Source: Thermoleophilia bacterium
GTDB taxonomy: Bacteria; Actinomycetota; Thermoleophilia; Gaiellales; Gaiellaceae
Direction of reading: 5' to 3'
Length of the DNA stretch: 7,547 bases
Assembly: GCA_025933895.1 (NCBI GenBank)
Contig: JAICZB010000113.1
Location: forward strand, 1 to 7,547
The notes under the pieces: generated by a model
What the model was told of the DNA's origin: nothing
Database searches by the model: none
What the model saw: only the letters and a program-made list of their open reading frames with translations
Translations under genes and position numbers: made by a program
In this document: in pieces, positions 1-5,496 of the stretch
Layout: each line of letters starts with the position of its first letter
How positions within the stretch are numbered: the stretch's first letter is position 1

Positions 1-5
1 CCAGT

Positions 6-194
6 TCACGCAAACCGCTCGAGCCACGCGCGGACGAGCCCGACGATCTCGTCGACGCCCTCGACGGGAGAAACGCTCTCCTCCGCCGGCTTCGCGAGGT
101 CGGTCGCGGTGACTCGCGCGCGCACGCGCCCGTTGCTTTCCAGCCACGCGCGAACGACGATCACACCGGTGCGCTCTTCGAGCGTCGCAGACAC
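6..194 (-). CDS. small uncharacterised protein downstream of the SARP gene
   Basis: A 62-residue soluble protein of unknown function, with no signal peptide or membrane segment. It starts with a short strand-like stretch (VIVVRAWLE, residues 11-19), has a basic segment NGRVRARVTATDL, and ends in a probable helix (GVDEIVGLVRAWLERF). It loosely resembles short actinobacterial hypotheticals that begin with a VRVWLE-type motif and end with an EIV..VRAWLE helix; this is from memory and unverified. The GTG at 194 lies 12 nt after the TAG of the SARP gene and in the same reading frame, with no clear Shine-Dalgarno. A second GTG at 164 would start the protein directly at the conserved-looking VIVVRAWLE (52 residues) and has a weak GAAGAG upstream. 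It is probably co-transcribed with the regulator. That it is a real gene rests on the complete, balanced composition and the operon-like spacing. Confidence 0.6.
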   Translation of the reverse strand: MSATLEERTGVIVVRAWLESNGRVRARVTATDLAKPAEESVSPVEGVDEIVGLVRAWLERFA

Positions 195-206
195 CGGTCG
201 GCACGT

Positions 207-974
207 CTAACGGCCGGTCGTCATCCTCCCGTCACCGCTCGGACTTTCGAGCATGCTCTTGATCGCTGCGGACGGCTCGACTCCGAGCTCGTCGAGCACG
301 AGCGATTCGTAGAGACGGAATTGCCGGATCGCCTCGACGCGGTTGCCTTCGGCGAGGTGGGCTCCGATCAGCGCCCGGTGCGCGCTCTCGCGCAGCGGCT
401 CGGCGGCGATGCCGGCCAGCCCGGCTTCGACGGCGGTCGCGTAGGAGCCCTGGTCCGCGAGCTCCCTGCACAGCGTCTCGAGCGCGAGCAGCCGCAACTG
501 GCGGAACTGCTCCCGCTCGACCAGGACCCAGTCGTCGTACCAGTCCGGGAGCAGATCGCCGCCGCCCAGGATCGCGTCGACGTTGTCGCGAGTGGGAGCA
601 GCCTCGTCCCGCAGGACCTGCCGCGCGCGCCGGCTCAGGTCGTGGAGGTCGACGACGACCCCGGGCGCGAGAGACAGGTGGCTCCTGGTCGCATCCACGA
701 GCGCGAAGCCGAGCCGGTGCAGCCGCCAGAGCGCCGTCCTCAGGTTCGCGTTCGCGTGCTCCTCGCTGCTGTCGATCCAGAGGTTGCCCGCGACGTACAG
801 CCTGAGCAGCGGGCGGTTGTGCACCGCGAGGAACGCAACGAGGCGCTGAATGCCGAGCGGCAGCTCGAGGCTCTCGCCGTCGCGCTCGAGCCGAAAGCCC
901 TGCAGCAGTCCGAGCGTCACGGCGCCTGCCGTCTGCGGAGCCACGCTGACGCGCTCCGCTCCGAACGTGCTCAC
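207..974 (-). CDS. SARP-family transcriptional regulator (winged helix + BTAD)
   Basis: A small SARP (Streptomyces antibiotic regulatory protein type) activator of about 255 residues. Residues about 18-102 form an OmpR-like winged-helix domain with the usual features: LGLLQGFRLERDG, then QRLVAFLAVH, YVAGNLWID and ANLRTALWRLHR, the last being the likely recognition region. Residues about 107-250 form the helical bacterial transcriptional activation domain (BTAD), including DLLPDWYDDWV, the ALETLCRELADQG helix and AIRQFRLYESLVLDELGVEPS. There is no NB-ARC or TPR extension, so it is the short SARP class. The frame stays open to a GTG at 1133, but that start would lie upstream of the promoter seen at 1051-1079. 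I chose GTG 974, which overlaps the stop of a leader ORF; GTG 944, preceded by GGAGCGGAG, is a good alternative (245 residues). It is divergent from the injection-system operon and is inferred to control it. SARPs are known to bind direct repeats spaced 11 bp or multiples, and such repeats lie between the two units. Confidence 0.9.
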   Translation of the reverse strand: MSTFGAERVSVAPQTAGAVTLGLLQGFRLERDGESLELPLGIQRLVAFLAVHNRPLLRLYVAGNLWIDSSEEHANANLRTALWRLHRLGFALVDATRSHLSLAPGVVVDLHDLSRRARQVLRDEAAPTRDNVDAILGGGDLLPDWYDDWVLVEREQFRQLRLLALETLCRELADQGSYATAVEAGLAGIAAEPLRESAHRALIGAHLAEGNRVEAIRQFRLYESLVLDELGVEPSAAIKSMLESPSGDGRMTTGR

Positions 975-1018
975 CTTCGCCGCAGACTCGACTGGCCGCA
1001 GGAACGATCCGCGCCCAT
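971..1018 (-). CDS. 15-codon leader ORF overlapping the SARP start
   Basis: ATG at 1018-1016 opens a 15-codon frame (MGADRSCGQSSLRRR) ending in TGA at 973-971, so that the final bases form a GTGA overlap with the GTG start of the SARP gene at 974. It has the best ribosome binding site in this region: GGGGGAAAGGA at 1036-1026, with 7 nt between the last A and the ATG. The predicted promoter at 1051-1079 would start a transcript near 1044, giving a 5' leader of about 25 nt. The peptide ends in three arginine codons (CGG CGA AGG) directly before the stop. The arrangement fits translational coupling of the regulator to an upstream mini-ORF. A second reading is that a one-base error or real frameshift separates this start from the SARP body, in which case ATG 1018 would be the true SARP start. 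Existence of translation is inferred. Confidence 0.45.
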   Translation of the reverse strand: MGADRSCGQSSLRRR

Positions 1019-1050
1019 CGGTCTGTCCTTTCCCCCAACGACTCGGTCTT

Positions 1051-1079
1051 CTTATCGCACGACTGCGCGCGCGCGTCAA
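1051..1079 (-). promoter_or_regulatory. sigma-70-like promoter for the SARP gene
   Basis: Read on the minus strand, TTGACG (1079-1074, 5 of 6 matches to TTGACA) and GATAAG (1056-1051, 4 of 6 matches to TATAAT) are separated by exactly 17 bp. Transcription would start near 1044, just ahead of the GGGGGAAAGGA ribosome binding site. The 11-bp-phased repeats at 1085-1115 lie immediately upstream of the -35 box, a normal place for an activator. This is also the best argument against a SARP start at 1133, because that start would precede the promoter. Confidence 0.55.
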
Positions 1080-1084
1080 TCCCT

Positions 1085-1115
1085 GCGGTGACGGCGGCGT
1101 GACGATGCGGTGACG
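1085..1115. promoter_or_regulatory. three 9-bp direct repeats at 11-bp spacing, candidate SARP operator
   Basis: GCGGTGACG at 1085-1093, GGCGTGACG at 1096-1104 and GCGGTGACG at 1107-1115 repeat with an exact 11-bp period, and TGACG is identical in all three. Such tandem heptamer-like repeats on one face of the helix are the known form of SARP and OmpR-type operators. The array sits in the divergent region between the SARP gene and the injection-system operon, abutting the -35 box of the leftward promoter. For the rightward operon, a weak -10-like GAGTCT (1125-1130) begins 9 bp after the last repeat, near the 8-bp spacing described for SARP-driven promoters that lack a good -35. Binding by this particular SARP is inferred. 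Confidence 0.5.
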
Positions 1116-1204
1116 CCGATCTCCGAGTCTCACCGCGATGCCGGTCGCCGCGCTCGCCGCAGAGCCGGGGCCGGTGAGACGTCAAAGCCGGGGGCGCTGG
1201 GCGC

Positions 1205-1238
1205 ACGTCTCTCGCCGCCGGCGGCCGAGAGGAGACGT
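1205..1238 (+). promoter_or_regulatory. hairpin enclosing the Shine-Dalgarno of the sheath gene
   Basis: On the plus strand, CTCTCG (1209-1214) pairs with CGAGAG (1226-1231). Inside this, CCG (1215-1217) pairs with CGG (1222-1224) around a CCGG loop, with C1225 bulged. Outside it, ACGT (1205-1208) can pair with ACGT (1235-1238), leaving GAG (1232-1234) as a bulge. The 3' arm contains the ribosome binding site GAGAGGAG (1227-1234), placed 6 nt before the GTG start at 1241. In the messenger this would be a GC-rich stem that competes with ribosome loading on the first structural gene. The pairing is visible in the sequence; a regulatory role is inferred. The site is too close to the start codon to act as a terminator. 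Confidence 0.45.
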
Positions 1239-1240
1239 AG

Positions 1241-2869
1241 GTGCCTGTAACCACCAGCTACCCCGGCGTCTATATCGAGGAGCTCCCGAGCTCCACGCAC
1301 ACCGTGTCGGCCGCCCCGACGTCGATCACGGTCTTCATCGGATACACGAATCCGTTCTGGCTCCGCGCCCCCGACGCGACGCCCCCGCCGTTCGGCGTCG
1401 CGACGGAGATCTTCAGCTTCGCCGAGTACCAGGCGCTCTACGGCGGCTTCTTCAACAGCCCCTGGCTGCCCGACTACATGGGCCGGGCCGTGTTCGAGTT
1501 CTTCCAGAACGGCGGCTCGGACGCGATCGTCGTCGCGCTCGAGGCCGGGAACTACTTCGATCCCACGAAGGTGCCGCCGGCGGACGACACGGGCAAGGCG
1601 GTCGTCGCCGCGACGGCCGTGATGGGCACCGGCGCGAACAACTACACGTTGACCGCGCTGCAGCCGGTCGGGCTCGCGGGCCCGCCGCAGTCGGGTCTGA
1701 CGATGCAGCTGATCGTCAGCAACCTGATCAAGACGACGGCCGACGACGACACCGCGGACGTCACGCTCGTCTACGGCTCGACGGTCGAGACCTATCGGCG
1801 GCTGCTGATCGACGACCTCATGGCCACCCTGAACGCGCGCTCGGCGCTCGCGCTCGTCTCGAAGAAGGGAACGGTGCCGACCGCGTACACCGGCTTCGAG
1901 GGGACGACGCAGTTCACGTATGCAAGCGCGCCGGCGCAGGGGCTGACCGCGATCAACCCGCTCGCCTACGGCCCGGTGTTCGCGGCGAACGCGTCGCTCG
2001 ACAAGGTCTCGATCTTCAACCTCATGGTGCTCCCGGGCCAGACGAACTCGGCGGTGCTCGCCGAGGCGCTCGCCTATTGCGAGGGGAAGCGGGCCTTCTA
2101 CATCATGGATCCGCCCGCGAACGCCGTCGCCGACACGCTGGCAGTGGGCATGCCGGGCGCTCCCGCGGGCGCGGCCACCATGAAGGACATCTGGGACGGC
2201 GGCACGTTGCCGGTGAGCGCCAACGGCGCCATCTACTTCCCGTATCTCAACGCGACCGATCTGGTCACCGGCGCCGCGACGACCTCTCCGCCGAGCGGCT
2301 ACGTCGCAGGGATCTTCGCCCGCGAGGACCAGAATCGCGGCGTCTGGAAGTCGCCCGCAGGTCTCGAGACGACGGTCCTCGGCACAACGGGCGTCGTCCC
2401 GTGGGGGAACATGACGAACCCGCAGCAGGGCGTGCTCAACGAGGCCGGCATCAACGTCCTCCGCACGTTCCCGGGGATCGGCACCGTCGTCTTCGGCGCC
2501 CGGACGCTCGTGTCGGAGAACGTGGCCTTCCAGCAGTGGAAGTACGTCGCGGTGCGCCGCATGGCGCTGTTCCTCGAGCAGTCGCTGTACGCGAGCCTCG
2601 GCTGGGCGGTGTTCGAGCCGAACGACGTCCCGCTCTGGAACGCGCTGAGGCAGGAGGTCGAGGCCTTCATGCTCGGGCTGTTCCGGCAGGGCGCCTTCCA
2701 GGGGACCACCGCCGACCAGGCCTTCCACGTGACCTGCGACAGCACGACCACGTCGCAGGCCGACATCGACAACGGCATCGTCAAGATCCTCGTCGCCTTC
2801 GCGCCGCTCAAGCCGGCCGAGTTCGTCGTCATCCAGATCGCGCAAATCGCCGGTCAAACGCAGAGCTAA
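1241..2869 (+). CDS. contractile tail sheath protein of an eCIS particle
   Basis: A 542-residue sheath subunit. It polymerises around the tube and contracts to drive it through the target membrane. The N-terminus is the family signature: TSYPGVYIEELPSS followed by TSITVFIGYT (about residues 5-35), the arm that links neighbouring subunits. A variable beta-rich region occupies about residues 105-235. The conserved core and C-terminal domain include NVAFQQWKYVAVRRMALFLE (about 427-446), SLYASLGWAVFEPND, and a final FHVTCDSTTTSQADIDNG plus APLKPAEFVV block (about 490-530), which form the sheath-to-sheath contact. GTG 1241 is the start: GAGAGGAG lies at 1227-1234, and the sheath signature begins at once. 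The next gene's ribosome binding site overlaps this stop codon. Only one sheath gene is visible, unlike the several paralogues of Afp and PVC loci. Identification is by family pattern; the eCIS rather than phage assignment comes from the DUF4255 and ATPase genes downstream. Confidence 0.96.
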   Translation: MPVTTSYPGVYIEELPSSTHTVSAAPTSITVFIGYTNPFWLRAPDATPPPFGVATEIFSFAEYQALYGGFFNSPWLPDYMGRAVFEFFQNGGSDAIVVALEAGNYFDPTKVPPADDTGKAVVAATAVMGTGANNYTLTALQPVGLAGPPQSGLTMQLIVSNLIKTTADDDTADVTLVYGSTVETYRRLLIDDLMATLNARSALALVSKKGTVPTAYTGFEGTTQFTYASAPAQGLTAINPLAYGPVFAANASLDKVSIFNLMVLPGQTNSAVLAEALAYCEGKRAFYIMDPPANAVADTLAVGMPGAPAGAATMKDIWDGGTLPVSANGAIYFPYLNATDLVTGAATTSPPSGYVAGIFAREDQNRGVWKSPAGLETTVLGTTGVVPWGNMTNPQQGVLNEAGINVLRTFPGIGTVVFGARTLVSENVAFQQWKYVAVRRMALFLEQSLYASLGWAVFEPNDVPLWNALRQEVEAFMLGLFRQGAFQGTTADQAFHVTCDSTTTSQADIDNGIVKILVAFAPLKPAEFVVIQIAQIAGQTQS

Positions 2870-2880
2870 GGAGAGCGCGC

Positions 2881-3390
2881 ATGGGCAAGCCGTTCACCAC
2901 CAACATCGACCGGTTCGATCCGTACAAGACGTACCGGTTCCTCGTCTACTTCGGCAAGAGCACGACGCCGGTCGCCGCGGTCTCCAAGGTCAGCGCGCTC
3001 AAGCGCTCGTCGGACGTGATCGAGTACAAGGAGGGCGGCAACGCGGTCATCCTCAAGGGCCTCGGCCGGACGAAGTACGAGCCGATCACGATGGAGCGCG
3101 GGGTCACATTCGACTCCGACTTCGAGGACTGGGCGAACGCGTCGCAGGTGCTCAAGCAAGGCTCGGCGTCGACGTCGCTCGCCGCGTTGCGCAAGGAGCT
3201 CGGCATCGTCCTCCTGAACGAGGAGGCGCAGCCGGTGCACCGCTACGTCGTCCACCGCTGCTGGGTCTCGGAGTTCCAGGCGCTGCCGGACCTCGACGCG
3301 GGTGCGAACGCGATCGCGATCGAGCACATCAAGGTCGAGAACGAGGGCTGGGAGCGCGACATCACGCTCACGGAGCCGAAGGAGCAGTAG
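2881..3390 (+). CDS. inner tail tube protein (T4 gp19-like / Afp1-like)
   Basis: A 169-residue tube subunit whose hexameric rings stack into the hollow inner shaft carrying spike and cargo. Typical family elements are the opening FDPYKTYRFLVYFG (residues 13-26), then VAAVSKVSALKRSSDVIEYK (residues 33-52), a KYEPITMERGVTFDSDFEDWA segment at about residues 63-82, and the C-terminal IKVENEGWERD that closes the tube-protein beta barrel. The length is normal for the gp19-like family. ATG 2881 is preceded by AAGGAG (2868-2873, overlapping the sheath stop codon) at 7 nt, and the gap to the sheath gene is 11 nt. Sheath directly followed by tube is the standard order in contractile tail loci. Strong translation would be expected because, with sheath, it is a major particle component; this is inferred. 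Confidence 0.95.
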   Translation: MGKPFTTNIDRFDPYKTYRFLVYFGKSTTPVAAVSKVSALKRSSDVIEYKEGGNAVILKGLGRTKYEPITMERGVTFDSDFEDWANASQVLKQGSASTSLAALRKELGIVLLNEEAQPVHRYVVHRCWVSEFQALPDLDAGANAIAIEHIKVENEGWERDITLTEPKEQ

Positions 3391-4143
3391 TTGCCCGGTG
3401 CCGCGATGCTTCCGGTCAGCGGCAGACACCTTCGGATCCGCGAGCCGCGCGGTGACGACGAGCTGCTCGTCCTCGAGAGCGCGGGCCCGGCCGCGGAGAC
3501 GATGCTCGCGCTCGCGACCCGGCTGGCGACCGCCGGGGACGGATCCGCGCTCGACTGGCCGGAGCTGCCCGCGGTCGACCTGTCCGCCGGGGCGCTGCTC
3601 GTCCGCGAGGCGTGGCTCGGCGGGACGATCCGCACCGAGGCGCTGTGCCCGTCGGTCGAGTGTGCGGAGCCGATCGACGTCTCGTTCGGCATCGCGGCCT
3701 ACCTCGACCACCATCGCCCGCGCCGGTTCCGCGGCGCGGTCGAGGACGGCTCGGGCTGGTACGCGCTCACCGGCTCGGACGTGCGGTTCCGCATCCCGCT
3801 GATCGCGGATCTCGTCGCGGGAACGCTCGGCGACTGCGTTCGTCCGGACGACCTCTCCGCTGCGGCGGCGCGTCGCGTCGACCGCGCGCTGGAGGCCGTC
3901 GCGCCGCGGCTCGACGGGGAGCTTGCCGGCTCCTGTCCGGCCTGTGGGCGGAGCGTCGAGCTCCGCTTCGAGCCGATCTCGTACGTGATCGAGGAGCTGC
4001 GCGACGCGTCGTCCGGGCTGTTCTCGCAGGTGCACGAGCTCGCGCGCGCCTATCACTGGTCCGAGGCGGCGATCCTCGCGCTCGACCGCACACGACGGCG
4101 CGGGTACGTGTCGCTGATCCGCGAGGAGTACGCCCTCGTATGA
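3391..4143 (+). CDS. gp51-like baseplate/hub assembly protein with paired cysteines
   Basis: A 250-residue cytosolic protein resembling the T4 gp51-type baseplate hub assembly family found beside tail tube genes in phage and eCIS loci. Visible features: a short beta-rich N-terminus (LPVSGRHLRIREPRGDDELL), CPSVEC at residues 86-91 and SCPACG at 181-186. Together Cys86, Cys91, Cys182 and Cys185 could bind one zinc. The C-terminal helical motif FSQVHELARAYHWSEAAILALDRTRRRGYV (about 211-240, quoted only in part as AYHWSEAAILALDRTRRR) is shared with small eCIS proteins of the DUF6760 type and with gp51-like proteins. The start is TTG 3391, directly after the tube stop, because AAGGAG (3379-3384) lies 6 nt before it; ATG 3406 is an in-frame alternative without such a site. 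The stop overlaps the next ATG. A role in hub/baseplate assembly is by family analogy; the zinc site is inferred. Confidence 0.7.
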   Translation: MPGAAMLPVSGRHLRIREPRGDDELLVLESAGPAAETMLALATRLATAGDGSALDWPELPAVDLSAGALLVREAWLGGTIRTEALCPSVECAEPIDVSFGIAAYLDHHRPRRFRGAVEDGSGWYALTGSDVRFRIPLIADLVAGTLGDCVRPDDLSAAAARRVDRALEAVAPRLDGELAGSCPACGRSVELRFEPISYVIEELRDASSGLFSQVHELARAYHWSEAAILALDRTRRRGYVSLIREEYALV

Positions 4144-4874
4144 CGCGTGTTCAGTACCTCGCGGGCCTCGTCGGCTCGACCGAGCGCCGGCCCGCGCCGG
4201 CGCTGCGGCCGCCGCGGCGCCTGTTCCCGCACGAGCCGCCGCCGGCCGAGCCGCTGCCGCTGCCGCAGGCGGCCGGGGAGGCCGGCGGCGATCCACCCAC
4301 GCCGGCCCCGCCGGTCGTGGAGGCGGAGCCTGTTTCGCCGGAGCACGTCCGGCGGGAGCCTGCCCGCAGCGAGCCCGAGGTCGTCACGCCGACCCGGTTG
4401 CGGAAGCCGAACGCGCCCAGCGCTCCGGTCGCGGATGCGCCGCAGCCGGAGACGGTTCGCGTTGGGGAGGCGCCGGTTCCCGCGGCCGTGAGAAAGGCGA
4501 CGCGCGCGACCGGCCCGCCTCCGCTCGTGCGAGTGGCGGTGCGGGCTCCGCGGCCGACGCCCGCGAGCCGGGACCTCGAGCCGGCGCGCGTCGCGGTTCC
4601 CCGCCGTCCTGCGACGACGCTCGAGCCGTCGCGGCTCCGGCCACCGGCCGCCGTACAGCCGGAACTCGTCCCCGCTGCGAACCAACCCGCGGCTGCGGCC
4701 GCCCGGGCCCCGGTACTCCACATCGGCTCGATCGACGTCACCGTCGCGCCTCCGCCCGAGCCGCCCCGCGAGCCCACACCCGCAGCTCCGTCCGCTCCCG
4801 TCCACCGACCGCCCGCGCCGTTCGATCAGCGCGGGGCGAGCATGGGCCGCTGGTTCGGCCTGGCGCAGAGGTAG
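4140..4874 (+). CDS. proline-rich disordered protein with a C-terminal HIGSIDVTV motif
   Basis: A 244-residue protein of about 23% proline (56 residues), rich also in alanine, arginine, glutamate and valine, so most of it is expected to be disordered. A short structured start (MTRVQYLAGLVG) is followed by about 180 residues of PxP-type low complexity. Near residues 200-210 is LHIGSIDVTV, then another proline stretch and a basic, aromatic end (MGRWFGLAQR). I recall proteins beside DUF4255 genes in eCIS and tail clusters that carry an IGRIEVRA-like strand before a proline run; this looks like a member, though I cannot name a family. ATG 4140 overlaps the previous stop (ATGA), and the stop is 4 nt before the DUF4255 start, so it belongs to the operon. 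A linker or scaffold role in cap or shaft assembly is a guess. GC-rich antisense frames across it are shadows. Confidence 0.75.
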   Translation: MTRVQYLAGLVGSTERRPAPALRPPRRLFPHEPPPAEPLPLPQAAGEAGGDPPTPAPPVVEAEPVSPEHVRREPARSEPEVVTPTRLRKPNAPSAPVADAPQPETVRVGEAPVPAAVRKATRATGPPPLVRVAVRAPRPTPASRDLEPARVAVPRRPATTLEPSRLRPPAAVQPELVPAANQPAAAAARAPVLHIGSIDVTVAPPPEPPREPTPAAPSAPVHRPPAPFDQRGASMGRWFGLAQR

Positions 4875-4878
4875 CCGG

Positions 4879-5496
4879 ATGATCCTCGACCTCTCCGCCG
4901 TCACCGACAGCCTCGTCGACCTCGTCAAGAACAACTGGGCGGCGGCGCCGATCTGGGCCGAGCTCGGCCTCGGCGGCCCCGCCTTCACCCCGACCTTCAC
5001 GGGGCTCGCGCCCGACGCGATCCGAGACGCCGGCGGCGCGCAGCTCAGCCTCTTCCTCTACCACGTCGAGAGCAACAACGCGCAGGAGTCGACGTTCTGG
5101 ACGTCGCAGATGGTGCGCAGCCCGGGCCAGCCGGTCCGCTACCTGCCGCTCGCGCTCGATCTGTACTACCTCCTCAGCGCGTTCTCCGATGCGAGCTACC
5201 CGGAGGAGCAGCAGGCGATGAGCGTCGCCATGCGCATCTTCCACGCGAACGCGGCGGTCCGCAGCGACACGACGCCGAACCCGGCCTGGTCGCTCACGTT
5301 GACGATGGAGCACCGCTCGTACGACGAGCTCAGCCGGCTCTGGCAGGCGACGACTGCGCCGCTCCGCCTCGGCGCCGTCTACCGCGCGGCCGTCGTCTTC
5401 CTCCCGCCGGACGAGTCCTCCGCTGCGGCGAAGGAAGTGCAGGTCGTCGAGGCCACTGTCAACGACTCCGACGTCGTCACGGTGACCCACCGGTGA
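4879..5496 (+). CDS. DUF4255 / Pvc16-like tail terminator (cap) protein
   Basis: A 205-residue protein of the DUF4255 (Pvc16 N-terminal) family. In Afp and PVC particles the equivalent Afp16/Pvc16 caps the distal end of tube and sheath and helps set shaft length. Recognisable blocks: the N-terminal helix LSAVTDSLVDLVKNN (residues 4-18), LSLFLYHVESNNAQ (about 56-69), RYLPLALDLYYLLSAFSD (about 87-104), YPEEQQAMSVAMRIFHANA, and YDELSRLWQATTAPLRLGAV followed by FLPPD. The length matches a single-domain member. ATG 4879 has GAGG (4868-4871) 7 nt upstream. Its stop overlaps the GTG of the ATPase gene (GTGA). DUF4255 next to an AAA+ ATPase is the hallmark separating eCIS loci from ordinary contractile prophages. 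Confidence 0.93.
   Translation: MILDLSAVTDSLVDLVKNNWAAAPIWAELGLGGPAFTPTFTGLAPDAIRDAGGAQLSLFLYHVESNNAQESTFWTSQMVRSPGQPVRYLPLALDLYYLLSAFSDASYPEEQQAMSVAMRIFHANAAVRSDTTPNPAWSLTLTMEHRSYDELSRLWQATTAPLRLGAVYRAAVVFLPPDESSAAAKEVQVVEATVNDSDVVTVTHR

Noticed and set aside
229..237. Further copies of GCGGTGACG, here on the minus strand and again near 3449 on the plus strand
   Set aside because: The 9-mer alone is not rare in this GC-rich sequence and these copies are single and inside genes. Only the phased triple in the control region is treated as a site.
975..1133. N-terminal extension of the SARP to a GTG at 1133
   Set aside because: The added residues are basic and low in structure, the start lacks a ribosome site, and the frame crosses the predicted promoter and operator.
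1130..2857. A long minus-strand open frame opposite the sheath gene
   Set aside because: The translation is arginine-, glutamate- and valine-rich low complexity with no domain signature, and the sheath on the other strand is unmistakable. It is a shadow of GC-rich coding DNA.
1138..2880. Plus-strand frame that runs open from 1138 into the tube gene
   Set aside because: Upstream of 2881 it is an off-frame reading of the sheath gene; only the tube portion from ATG 2881 has family features and a ribosome site.
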